Shown here in pieces: positions 36,706-46,763 of a stretch of 64,000 nt of DNA. Positions within the stretch are counted from its first letter, which is position 1. Each line of letters starts with the position of its first letter. Under the pieces are notes generated by a model. It did not search any database. It was not told the DNA's origin and worked only from the letters and a program-made list of their open reading frames with translations. Both the position numbers and the translations under genes were made by a program. The stretch is from Altererythrobacter sp. BO-6 (GTDB taxonomy: Bacteria; Pseudomonadota; Alphaproteobacteria; Sphingomonadales; Sphingomonadaceae), in contig NZ_CP049259.1 of NCBI RefSeq assembly GCF_011047315.1, positions 1,116,001 to 1,180,000 of the forward strand, read 5' to 3'.

Positions 36706-37299
36706 TTACAATTCGAAGTCGTCATCACCCCAGTCTTCCTCGTCCTCCTGCGACCGGGTGTATTGGGCGACCAGCAACGCGCTGGCGACAACTTGCCCTT
36801 CCATTGCTGCGAGCAGGTCCGCCCGCGAAGCCCCAGGCATCAGGGTCAGCGGCAGTTCGAGCGCAAACAACTGGAATACGAAATGATGGGTCTCGCCCTC
36901 TGGCAGATCGGGCAGGAGCCATTCGGAATTGCCGAGCGCGTTCTTGCCGGTGCGCGGCGGAACTTCGCCCTCCAGCAGCTTGCCCCGCTGGCCAGGCAGG
37001 CCCCAGACCAGCCAATGGCAACGCGGATCATCGCCAGCAGAGGTGGCATCTTCCACGATCACGACCAGTTCCATCGCGCCGGGGGGCGGCGCGGTCCATT
37101 CAAGCGGCGGCGCGACCGCATCTTCCTCGTCAGCGGTGAAGCTGGGATCAAGCGCTTCGCCGGAACGGAACGCCGGACTGGTCAGCTGCAAACCGCCGCG
37201 CCCCAACGAACGCTCACTGCCAAGCCGCGCAATCGCCAGCCCGCCATGGCGAGCCGCGGGCGGCAAGGAAGCATGGAGCCAGTCAGGCAAAGCAGACAC
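36706..37299 (-). CDS. YbhB/YbcL family (PEBP/Raf kinase inhibitor-like) protein
   Basis: 197 residues from GTG 37299 (VSALPDWLHASLPP). PEBP fold: LTSPAFRSGEALDPSFT, PPLEWTAPPPGAMELVVIVED in part, the ligand-site CHWLVWGLP, and a C-terminal HHFVFQLFALELPL. An extended N-terminus and an acidic C-terminal tail (EDEEDWGDDDFEL). Function in bacteria uncertain. A TTG at 37323 is an alternative start. Confidence 0.83.
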   Translation of the reverse strand: MSALPDWLHASLPPAARHGGLAIARLGSERSLGRGGLQLTSPAFRSGEALDPSFTADEEDAVAPPLEWTAPPPGAMELVVIVEDATSAGDDPRCHWLVWGLPGQRGKLLEGEVPPRTGKNALGNSEWLLPDLPEGETHHFVFQLFALELPLTLMPGASRADLLAAMEGQVVASALLVAQYTRSQEDEEDWGDDDFEL

Positions 37300-37509
37300 A
37301 GGTAGTCGATCCCTCTCGCGCAATATTCGAACACAAAACTAGGCGCTAAAGTCTGGTGTGACGAGGCGATTAAGGTGAATTTACCCCGCTTTTCGGGCTT
37401 AAACTGTGGGTAATTCGCCGGGTTGTCGCGATTTCGCAGGCCAAACGCCAAAATTGCGGGATTGCCGTGCGCGCAACGAGGCGGCATGTTGTCGCTTCTT
37501 CCCCCGCAA

Positions 37510-37525
37510 CGGAAACGCGTTTCCG
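37510..37525. promoter_or_regulatory. Perfect 16-bp palindrome upstream of S41 peptidase
   Basis: CGGAAACGCGTTTCCG, perfectly self-complementary, 20 bp before the ATG at 37546. Its position suits an operator that would block transcription or translation. It lies in the divergent region with the YbhB/SWIB genes. Confidence 0.45.
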
Positions 37526-37545
37526 ATCAATCGAAGAGGACTGTG

Positions 37546-39000
37546 ATGGGTCTCGGTCGCACTGCCCTAAGCACAACACTTGCCATTTCGCTCGCCGCTT
37601 GCGGAGGAGGAGGAGGGGGAGGAAGCGCGCCTCCCATTGGCGGCACGCCCACCCCAACGCCGACACCGACCTCTACCGCCTGTGCAGTATCGCAGCAGCA
37701 GCAGTTCGCTTTCGATGCGATCAACGAATGGTATCTCTTCCCCGATTTGATCGCCACCAATGTCAACCGGGCGAACTTCACGACAGTCCAGGCCTACATG
37801 GACGCACTGACCGCACCGGCAAGGGCCGCGGGGAAGGATGACTTCTTCAACTTCGCCACGTCGATCGCGGAAGAGAACGCGCTGATCAATTCAGGTTCAA
37901 ACGCTGGCTTCGGCATTCGGCTTGGCTATGACACAGTCAACAACCGCGTTTTCGTGCTGGAAGCTTACGAGACCGCGCCGGCATTCCCCGCCGGAATAGA
38001 CCGCGGCACGGAATTGCTGGCGATCGGCACATCGAGCAGCAACCTGCAGTCGGTCAGCAGCCTGATGGCATCGGGCGGTCCGCAAGCCGTCAGCAATGCG
38101 TTGGGGCCATCGACCGCCGGGACGACCCGGGTCTTGCAGTTCCGTACGGCTGGCGGCGTCACTAACGAGCGCAGCATAACGAAAGCCGATTACTCGCTCG
38201 ATCCGGTGTCCGACCGCTATGGCGCCTTGATCCTGAACGATGGCGGCAAGCGGGTCGGCTACATCAACCTGCGCACCTTTATCGTCAGCGATGCCTCAAA
38301 CCAGTTGCGCACGGCCTTTGCCAATTTCCGCAGCCAGGGCGTGACCGAAGTCATCCTGGACTTGCGCTACAACAGTGGCGGTCTGGTCGTCGTAGCCGAG
38401 ACGCTGGGCGACCTGCTTGGCCGCACCCGCGAAGGCCAGGTGTTCAGCAACACGGTGTGGCGCGCCAGCAAGGCTTCGCGAAATTCGACCCGCAACTTCC
38501 TTTCGGAGCCGAACTCGATCGCCCCGACCAAGCTGGCAATCATCGGCACAACGAGCACTGCGTCAGCCAGCGAGCTCGTAAGTAATTCGATGCTCGCTTA
38601 CCTTCGGCCAAACATGGCGCTGATCGGCACCAATACGTCCGGCAAGCCGGTGGGGCAGAGCGCATTCGACGTTGCCGCGTGCGACTTGCGCTTGCGCGTG
38701 GTGACCTTCAAGACCGACAATGCCGCGGGCCAGGGCGAATACTTCAATGGCCTTGCAGACCCCAATGCAAACCCGCCATTCTTCACCAACACCTGCCGCG
38801 CCAATGATGACGTGCTCAAGCCGCTGGGCGATCCAACCGAGGCTTCGATCGCCACCGCGCTCGACTTCCTCGCAGGCCGCAGCTGCACCGCGATTTCCGG
38901 CGGAACCCAGCGTACTGCGCAATCGGTTGGAGCAGGGCGGCAGTTGCTGCAGCCGGAAGCTCCGTCTGCCGCCCAGCACCAGATCCCGGGATTGTTCTGA
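37546..39000 (+). CDS. S41-family lipoprotein peptidase
   Basis: 484 residues from ATG 37546 with AGAGGA upstream. Lipobox ISLAAC then seven Gly and a (PT)n linker, as in the subtilase at 31414. Carboxy-terminal processing protease-like domain: YGALILNDGGKRVGYINLR in part, VILDLRYNSGG, the Ser region STASASELVSNSM, and the Lys candidate in NTSGKPVGQ. Likely a surface or periplasmic serine protease. Confidence 0.85.
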   Translation: MGLGRTALSTTLAISLAACGGGGGGGSAPPIGGTPTPTPTPTSTACAVSQQQQFAFDAINEWYLFPDLIATNVNRANFTTVQAYMDALTAPARAAGKDDFFNFATSIAEENALINSGSNAGFGIRLGYDTVNNRVFVLEAYETAPAFPAGIDRGTELLAIGTSSSNLQSVSSLMASGGPQAVSNALGPSTAGTTRVLQFRTAGGVTNERSITKADYSLDPVSDRYGALILNDGGKRVGYINLRTFIVSDASNQLRTAFANFRSQGVTEVILDLRYNSGGLVVVAETLGDLLGRTREGQVFSNTVWRASKASRNSTRNFLSEPNSIAPTKLAIIGTTSTASASELVSNSMLAYLRPNMALIGTNTSGKPVGQSAFDVAACDLRLRVVTFKTDNAAGQGEYFNGLADPNANPPFFTNTCRANDDVLKPLGDPTEASIATALDFLAGRSCTAISGGTQRTAQSVGAGRQLLQPEAPSAAQHQIPGLF

Positions 39001-39009
39001 CCCGCAGGC

Positions 39010-39417
39010 CTAAAGCCCGTCGGGCACAGTCTCGAAACCGGGAATGTCGCCCAGGTCGACCCAGTCCTGCTTGCTCTTCGTGTAGCAGTGGAAGGCAGGC
39101 TTGAGGCTGGAGGTATCGTCCAGCGTCCCGGCCTTGATGAACATCACGCCCGGCGGATGCGCCACGCGTGTAAACACCGGTGAGCCGCAATTGTCGCAGA
39201 ACTGCCGCTTGACCGTGGCGCCGCTATCGCCCGTGTCGTCATAGGTCTTGACCTCACCTTCGACCTTCACCGAGCCTTCAGGCACGCCGATGATGATCGA
39301 GAGCGCGCTGCCCGCCTGCCGCTGGCAGTTCTTGCAATGGCAGGTGACGCACATCAGCGGGTCGGTGGTCAATTCATAGCGCACCTTGCCGCACAGGCAG
39401 CCTCCGGTCAGACCCAT
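39010..39417 (-). CDS. GFA-family (glutathione-dependent formaldehyde-activating-like) protein
   Basis: 135 residues. Zinc cysteines: GGCLCGKVRYE, CVTCHCKNCQR and FCDNCGSPVFTR. Length and layout are of the GFA/CENP-V fold. Family members bind zinc; enzyme activity is proved for only a few, so the name is by fold. Converges with the S41 gene, 9 bp between stops. Confidence 0.88.
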   Translation of the reverse strand: MGLTGGCLCGKVRYELTTDPLMCVTCHCKNCQRQAGSALSIIIGVPEGSVKVEGEVKTYDDTGDSGATVKRQFCDNCGSPVFTRVAHPPGVMFIKAGTLDDTSSLKPAFHCYTKSKQDWVDLGDIPGFETVPDGL

Positions 39418-39447
39418 TTGATGTCTCCTTCTTGCACTGCTGCGCGC

Positions 39448-39813
39448 CTAGCCAGGCTGGCTGTCCGCCTTGGTGAACAGGAACACCAGGAAGCCGAAGG
39501 CGAACAGTGCATCGCCGGTCAGCACCGCCGCGATCAGCGCGCTGCCTTCGCCGCCGAATTCGGACGGGCCCAGAAGTGCGACGACGCCTACCTTGCCCAG
39601 CACACCGGCCCACAGCACCTTGCCATACCGGATAGGATCGCTCGCCACGATGAAATAGACCAGGCCGAATGCAAAGATCAGCAGGCCGATCGTGCGCCCG
39701 TCGATCGAGGATTCGGGCATCAGCATACCGGCAAGGCCGATCAGGAAATTGAACGCCGCAGCAATCCAGAAAAACAGCCGCCAGCCGCGCCCGGCATCTC
39801 CATATTCACTCAT
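39448..39813 (-). CDS. Hypothetical four-helix membrane protein
   Basis: 121 residues with four hydrophobic segments (about 14-32, 42-58, 66-84, 94-113) and a short polar start (MSEYGDAGRGW). No recognised domain. Located 30 bp upstream of the GFA gene and downstream of a lipoprotein gene, so the three probably share a transcript. Confidence 0.7.
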   Translation of the reverse strand: MSEYGDAGRGWRLFFWIAAAFNFLIGLAGMLMPESSIDGRTIGLLIFAFGLVYFIVASDPIRYGKVLWAGVLGKVGVVALLGPSEFGGEGSALIAAVLTGDALFAFGFLVFLFTKADSQPG

Positions 39814-39815
39814 GT

Positions 39816-40262
39816 TCAGGGTGTCTCCTCACCTTCAAAGGGTTGCTGGTCGGTATATGCGCATCCATCAAGCTGCGCATCGCCAATCTTCAGTGTAACG
39901 GTATAGGGATAGGTGCGGTCGCTCATCTGGTCCGAACAATCGCCCGGCGTCACCGCCATGTTCAGCGCTGCGCCGTCCAGCGTGCCGCTGAAACCCAGCC
40001 CGCCATTACCGGCAAAGCGGCTAACCTCGATCTGCACGCCGTCGATATTGTCGGGCGTCGAGTAGGTCAGCGTGTTGCCAGTGATCTTCGCGCTCCAGAA
40101 CGGTTCAGTGCCAAGCGCGGTGATCGCTTCATTCTCGCCGATCCCATCGAAAGCGGGCACGTCCCCGGGCGCTTCGCCCGATCCGTTTGTGCAGGCGGCA
40201 GCGGACCAAGCCAGTGCAAGCGCCATCACCAGTGTCACCGATCCGCGACTGCGCAACGCCAA
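39816..40262 (-). CDS. COG3650-like periplasmic lipoprotein
   Basis: 148 residues. Lipobox SAAAC at about residue 24, then a domain with ALGTEPFWSAKI and AVTPGDCSDQMSDRTYPYTV, which recur in COG3650-type heat-shock/HslJ-neighbour proteins of alphaproteobacteria. Two Cys in the mature part could pair. Two bases from the next start. Confidence 0.78.
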   Translation of the reverse strand: MALRSRGSVTLVMALALAWSAAACTNGSGEAPGDVPAFDGIGENEAITALGTEPFWSAKITGNTLTYSTPDNIDGVQIEVSRFAGNGGLGFSGTLDGAALNMAVTPGDCSDQMSDRTYPYTVTLKIGDAQLDGCAYTDQQPFEGEETP

Positions 40263-40330
40263 GCCTCCCCTGCTCTCTAGCCTACCAGACTAGGCAGGCC
40301 GGGAGCGCGCAGCAAGTGCGATCTGCCGCG

Positions 40331-40675
40331 TCACATCACCTTATCGGGCCGCGGGTCGTGACCATGGCGTTCCGCCTTACCGAAATGGCGGTCAAGCCGC
40401 TGTGCCAGTGTGGTCGCGGCCTGGCGTGCAGCGCTGTCGACATCGGCGGCATGTGCGGTAACTCCCAGCGGCTTGCCCGAACGCGGGCGGGCCTCGATCG
40501 TACAGGCCTTGTCATCACCGCCACCCTTGCGTCCGTTCTCATCGCTGACATGTACTTCGAGCCGGGTCAGGCGATCCTCGAACCGTTCAAGCTTGTGGCG
40601 CACCTGCGCCTCGATCCGCTCGGCGACATTTTCCGTGCCCATCACACTGCTGTCGGAATTGAACTGGAACTGCAT
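40331..40675 (-). CDS. Ribosome hibernation promoting factor / RaiA-like
   Basis: 114 residues with GAGGAG before the ATG. S30AE fold: MQFQFNSDSSVMGTENVAERIE in part, a basic helix RHKLERFEDRLTRLEVHVSDEN in part, and ARQAATTLAQRLDRHFGKAER. A short form without the long-HPF C-terminal domain. It binds idle ribosomes in stationary phase. Confidence 0.85.
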   Translation of the reverse strand: MQFQFNSDSSVMGTENVAERIEAQVRHKLERFEDRLTRLEVHVSDENGRKGGGDDKACTIEARPRSGKPLGVTAHAADVDSAARQAATTLAQRLDRHFGKAERHGHDPRPDKVM

Positions 40676-40838
40676 CGACCTGCTCCTCTCATCATGTCTT
40701 CTCTTACCTCAAGATGGGAATGGAAGTGCGCAAATCCAGCGATTTCTCCGGAGATGTACCGCTACATCGCGACGAAGTTTCGTGGCGGCCATTTCGCGCT
40801 AGTCTGCCATCAAATTTCCAACCGGGGGTAGAGACACG

Positions 40839-41297
40839 ATGGCAGAGCAACCCGAATTCACCGCCAGAAGGCTGCTTGCGCTGCAAGCGACTGCACCGGA
40901 TCCACGGGCGTCCGTACAGGCGCTGGTGGCGCTGCGCAGCGTGCTGGCAGTGCTGATCTTCATCCACGGGCTGCACCGGGCCTTCGCGGGCGAGCTGGGC
41001 CTGGGCGTGGGCCTGTTCGGCGAGTGGCTGGGCACGCAAGGCCTGCCGTTCGGATATGCCGTGGCGCTGGCGGTGACGTTGATCGAGCTGGTCGGCCCGC
41101 CGCTGATCCTGGCCGGGCGGCTGGTCGCCCCGCTGGCGCTGCTGCACGCCGCCATCCTGGCCGTCGGCATGGTGATGGTCCACCTGCCGTTCGGCTGGTT
41201 CGTGGTCGGCGCCGGGCGCAACGGCATGGAATACAGCGTCCTGCTGATCACCGGCCTGCTGTGCCTCGCCTGGACGCACCGCCCGGCGCGCGCCTGA
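40839..41297 (+). CDS. DoxX-family membrane protein
   Basis: 152 residues with four membrane helices. The first has LAVLIFIHGLHRAFAGELG in part, typical of DoxX, and the second LIELVGPPLILAGRLVAPLA in part. Members act in membrane redox or thiosulfate:quinone chemistry; the role here is not known. Converges with the dioxygenase-like gene, 4 bp between stops. Confidence 0.83.
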   Translation: MAEQPEFTARRLLALQATAPDPRASVQALVALRSVLAVLIFIHGLHRAFAGELGLGVGLFGEWLGTQGLPFGYAVALAVTLIELVGPPLILAGRLVAPLALLHAAILAVGMVMVHLPFGWFVVGAGRNGMEYSVLLITGLLCLAWTHRPARA

Positions 41298-41301
41298 CCC
41301 G

Positions 41302-41928
41302 CTACCCCTCGATCAGCACGATATCCCAGCTATAGCGATAATCGCCCAGCGCGTTCGCCAGCGAGGTTGGGGCACCATTGCCAAGGCGGCGATAAAGCCC
41401 GTCGCGCGCATTCGCCTCGGCCTCTTCCGGGAAATACATCTGGTAGATGTTGCGCGCCGAACTGCCGCTTACATCCATGTGGATATGCGGCGTGCGCTGT
41501 CCGCCCCCGTCGCCATAGGCTCCCGGCTTGATCGTGGTGAGCTTCCAGCTACCGTCCGCGCCGGTGTTGATCCGGGCGAAACCCTGGAAATTGGGGTCGA
41601 GCGGCAAATCCGATGTATCCTGCGGATGGGCGTATTTGCCGAAGTGGTTGGCCTGCCAGATATCGAGCCGCGCCCCGCTGACCGGATTGCCGTGCCGGTC
41701 AAGGACACGACCCATCACTTCGATCACCTGCCCCTGCGCGCGTTCGGCGCTCATGCCGATCCGCGTCAGGTCCGCATCGGTTTCGCCGCGATAATGGGCC
41801 GGGAAGAACGGGCCGATCGGCGAAGGCGTGGTGATGGTTTGCGCCAGCGCATGGCTGGCCCCTGCCGCACTGGCAATGGCCCCCGCAGTGAATGCGCGGC
41901 GCGAAATGATGTATCCGTGATTAGGCAT
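41302..41928 (-). CDS. Tat-exported intradiol ring-cleavage dioxygenase-like protein
   Basis: 208 residues from ATG 41928. Twin-arginine signal ISRRAFTAGAIASAAGA. Catalytic domain like protocatechuate 3,4-dioxygenase: PIGPFFPAHYRGETDADL, DIWQANHFGKYAHPQD (Tyr ligand) and RTPHIHMDVSG (His ligands). Exported members of this family act on unknown catechol-like compounds. The frame extends to 42012, but the Tat signal fixes the start. Confidence 0.85.
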   Translation of the reverse strand: MPNHGYIISRRAFTAGAIASAAGASHALAQTITTPSPIGPFFPAHYRGETDADLTRIGMSAERAQGQVIEVMGRVLDRHGNPVSGARLDIWQANHFGKYAHPQDTSDLPLDPNFQGFARINTGADGSWKLTTIKPGAYGDGGGQRTPHIHMDVSGSSARNIYQMYFPEEAEANARDGLYRRLGNGAPTSLANALGDYRYSWDIVLIEG

Positions 41929-42012
41929 GAGCGGCCTTCCCCCCTGTTCCAGGAGCGACCCCGCCGGCAGGCATAGCATATGCTGCCGCCAAATCCAGCA
42001 CGCACCCCGCAC

Positions 42013-42972
42013 TCAATCGGGCAGGCTGCGCGGATCGCCCGCCACCAGCCGGCCATGTTCGCACCACGCCGCGAGCGCGGGACTGAACTCCGCCGCCACG
42101 CGCCGCTCGTATTCCGCCAGGTCCTCCGCCCGATAGACATCGCGCCAGCGGCCATTGGTGCCCTTGTTGAGGAAGGTATTGCCTCCGCCTTTCCAGATCG
42201 TGCCGGCATTGGGCAGCAAGTCCGTAGCCTTGCTTTTCATCGCCTCAAACCCCGCCGCCTCGACAATGTCGGTCCAGACCTCGTCCGGCAGCTCGATCTC
42301 CAGGAATTCGGCGATCCGCCGCATCTCGCCCGCGCGATCGGCCTTCAGGTCGTTGAAATGGACCAGCAGCACATTGGGCTCATGCCGCGCTTCCCAGAAG
42401 CTGCGCTCAAGGTGCCAGTACCCCGCCCCTTCGTCGCCCATATGGTCTTCCCAGCCATCCAGCCAGTCATGGAAATGCTGCGTCGGGCTCTCGGGAATAT
42501 AGGCAAACTCGGTGCCCGCGAATTTGGGATCCTGCGCGTGCTTGGTGCGCATATCCTCCACGATATCGGGCGTGTAATTCGCCTTGTGGTTGTAGAAGCT
42601 CATCGCCGCATCGCGCCCGTCGCGCGCAACATGGATGAACTTGACCCCTTCGTGCACTGGCAGCGCGTCATAGGGCAGGTGCGATTTCAGGAAGCGGCGA
42701 TGCGTTTGCGTTTCGGCCAGCCCTGCCATGGCGCCGGGCGGCGGCAGGCGGAAATCGGGCCAGGGCGAGCTGTCCTGCACCGGAAAGGGATCGGCGCTGC
42801 CGAACACCAGCATGCCCACGATCCGCTGCGTCCAGGTGGTGCCGCATTTGGGATAGGTCGAGATGACGATATCGTCGGGGCGGATCGGAAACCCGTCCCA
42901 CCCTTCGCTGTCGAAATAGCGTGAGCGCACATGGCGCGTGGCCGGGCGGACAAGGGGCGGCGCACCGCTCAT
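42013..42972 (-). CDS. Sulfotransferase
   Basis: 319 residues. PAPS-binding P-loop-like PKCGTTWTQRIV near residue 40, and the 3'-phosphate loop RDGRDAAMSFYNHK. C-terminal KGGGNTFLNKGTNGRWRD resembles the cytosolic sulfotransferase signature KGxxGxWK. Transfers sulfate to an unknown acceptor alcohol or amine. No signal peptide. The direct-repeat array begins 117 bp upstream of its start. Confidence 0.88.
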   Translation of the reverse strand: MSGAPPLVRPATRHVRSRYFDSEGWDGFPIRPDDIVISTYPKCGTTWTQRIVGMLVFGSADPFPVQDSSPWPDFRLPPPGAMAGLAETQTHRRFLKSHLPYDALPVHEGVKFIHVARDGRDAAMSFYNHKANYTPDIVEDMRTKHAQDPKFAGTEFAYIPESPTQHFHDWLDGWEDHMGDEGAGYWHLERSFWEARHEPNVLLVHFNDLKADRAGEMRRIAEFLEIELPDEVWTDIVEAAGFEAMKSKATDLLPNAGTIWKGGGNTFLNKGTNGRWRDVYRAEDLAEYERRVAAEFSPALAAWCEHGRLVAGDPRSLPD

Positions 42973-43088
42973 CGCGAATTCCGGACTGTTGTGAAGCGCA
43001 TCGATCGTCCCTCCCCAGGAACAGGAGCCGACCCGTCAGGCGACGATAATCGAGCGCGGCGGGCCTGTCCATGCGCGGCATCGCGCCG

Positions 43089-43280
43089 CGAAAACCGGCG
43101 CCCATGGAACACATGGAACACGGTCCAGGGGCAAAAAGCGGCTTTCTGTGACTGTCGGGCGCAAAAGTGTGACTTTGCGCGCGGGAGTGTCAATTTCCAC
43201 GCCGGATGTGTGACTGTGCGGGGGCAAGGTGTGACGCGCGGCGGGCCAGAGTGTCAACATCGCGCGGGGGAGGTGTGACT
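43089..43280. repeat. Direct-repeat array, long copy (8 units of about 21 bp)
   Basis: After two ATGGAACAC units and an A-rich stretch, octamers start at 43146 (CTGTGACT), 43167, 43187 (GTGTCAAT), 43208, 43229, 43251 (GTGTCAAC) and 43273, spaced 20-22 bp. The leader at 43094-43116 is the first unit of the element, giving eight in all. The first roughly 85 bp match 6518-6602. From 43190 the array also codes the C-terminus of the HTH protein on the minus strand. Confidence 0.8.
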
Positions 43281-43546
43281 TCGCGTGCCAGCAGGGGATG
43301 CACGGGTTTGCGGCGACGGCGGGCGGCGGCGCGCTGCGCCTCGGCCGCTGCCATCGCGGTGCACCACAGCGCGGCGAACTGCGGCGCCCGCGCACGCAGG
43401 CGATAGGCGGCTTCGCGGCTCATGCCGACGCTACGAGCGGCGGCTGCGACCTTGCCGCTGCGGGCCAGGGCCTTGAGGAATGCTGCGGCCTTCTCGCCGG
43501 TCCAGCGGGTGCGATCGGGGGCGGGGTGTTCGGGTGGCGTGCTCAT
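43190..43546 (-). CDS. Helix-turn-helix protein with repeat-encoded tail
   Basis: 118 residues from ATG 43546 (MSTPPEHPAPDRTRWTGEKA). The HTH lies at about 15-50 (FLKALARSGKVAAAARSVGM, then SREAAYRLRARAP), resembling terminase-small-subunit or resolvase-like HTHs. A basic stretch RRRRKP follows. The last roughly 30 residues (EVTPPPRD, DTLARRASHL, AQSHIRRGN) are the translated array, and the TGA lies inside a GTGTCAA unit. It may bind the array. Start uncertain; the frame runs further upstream. Confidence 0.65.
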   Translation of the reverse strand: MSTPPEHPAPDRTRWTGEKAAAFLKALARSGKVAAAARSVGMSREAAYRLRARAPQFAALWCTAMAAAEAQRAAARRRRKPVHPLLAREVTPPPRDVDTLARRASHLAPAQSHIRRGN

Positions 43547-43588
43547 CCACGAGGTTAAGGCACGGATGGGGGCGTGTAGGAAAGGAAT

Positions 43589-43663
43589 TGGTGCCGAAGG
43601 GCGGAATCGAACCACCGACGCGCAGATCTTCAATCTACCGCACTACCCCTGAGCTACTTCGGC
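43589..43663 (-). tRNA. tRNA-Phe (GAA)
   Basis: 75 nt with CCA encoded. Acceptor GCCGAAG/CTTCGGC, anticodon stem GTAGA/TCTGC with loop TTGAAGA (GAA), T arm GGTGG-TTCGATT-CCGCC. The D arm is odd: GCTC-AGGGGTA-GTGC, with a U-U mismatch at the third pair and a 7-nt loop. It otherwise folds as a standard cloverleaf. Confidence 0.85.
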
Positions 43664-43679
43664 AAGACCAACTCCACCT

Positions 43680-43756
43680 TGGTGCCCCGGGCAGGATTCG
43701 AACCTGCAACCTTCCGCTCCGTAGGCGGACGCTCTATCCAGTTGAGCTACCGGGGC
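43680..43756 (-). tRNA. tRNA-Arg (ACG)
   Basis: 77 nt with CCA encoded. Acceptor GCCCCGG/CCGGGGC, D arm GCTC-AACTGGATA-GAGC, anticodon stem TCCGC/GCGGA with loop CTACGGA (ACG), T stem GCAGG/CCTGC. Wobble A is normally deaminated to inosine by TadA. Canonical in all arms. Confidence 0.95.
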
Positions 43757-43807
43757 GCGCGTCGCAGGCATAGCGATGCATGCGAATGATTGATGGAAAA
43801 ATCGGTT

Positions 43808-43883
43808 TGGTTGCAGCGGTCGGACTTGAACCGACGACCTCGGCTTTATGAGAGCCGCGCTCTGACCACTGAGCTACGCTGCA
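43808..43883 (-). tRNA. tRNA-Met (CAT)
   Basis: 76 nt with CCA encoded. Acceptor TGCAGCG/CGCTGCA, D arm GCTC-AGTGGTCA-GAGC, anticodon stem CGGCT/AGCCG with loop CTCATAA (CAT), T stem TCGGT/... GCCGA-like pairing (GTCGG/CCGAC). The paired U1-A72 fits elongator rather than initiator tRNA. A CAT anticodon could also be tRNA-Ile2 after lysidine modification. Confidence 0.9.
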
Positions 43884-44012
43884 CCGATGGGCAGCGTGCG
43901 CGAACGACTACCCTCGTCGGAGGACGAGAGGCATTCGCGCGGTGGTAAAGAGCTTCGTTTCGATCATGGGACGGATCGCGTAGGCGCATGATTTTGACAT
44001 AGCAAGAGAAAA

Positions 44013-44150
44013 ATGCGCGCCGGTCCGCGCGATGCGGTCAAAAAGGAAGCGCTGCGCAAGGCCGGCATCGGCTATCACGAGATCGTCGCCGGCCACACCA
44101 CGCCGAGCGAACTCAGGGCGCTGGTGGAAAAGCTGGTTCCGGGGAGTTAA
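44013..44150 (+). pseudogene. C-terminal fragment of a DUF2726-like gene
   Basis: 45 residues (MRAGPRDAVKKEALRKAGIG...) resembling the tail of DUF2726 proteins, where PRDAxKxxALxxAGI leads into the last helix. No RBS and an in-frame stop just upstream (43995-43997). The rest of the gene is absent, and the tRNA-Met promoter region lies to the left. Likely a remnant. Confidence 0.5.
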
Positions 44151-44162
44151 TTCATCCCCCCC

Positions 44163-46676
<2,514 letters not shown>

Positions 46677-46763
46677 AAGGCTTCTAGTCGCAACCGCGCG
46701 CCGGGTAAAGGCGACGCGGCGCATATTTGACACCGCTTGAGCCGCGCGCCATTCGGTAAGGCG

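Noticed and set aside
42969..43193. Small minus-strand frame through the repeat leader
   Set aside because: It only translates the repeat; a similar false frame appears at the other copy.
43089..43280. Short regularly spaced repeats as a CRISPR array
   Set aside because: The repeated core is only 8 bp with spacers of about 13 bp, far below CRISPR size, and no cas gene is near.
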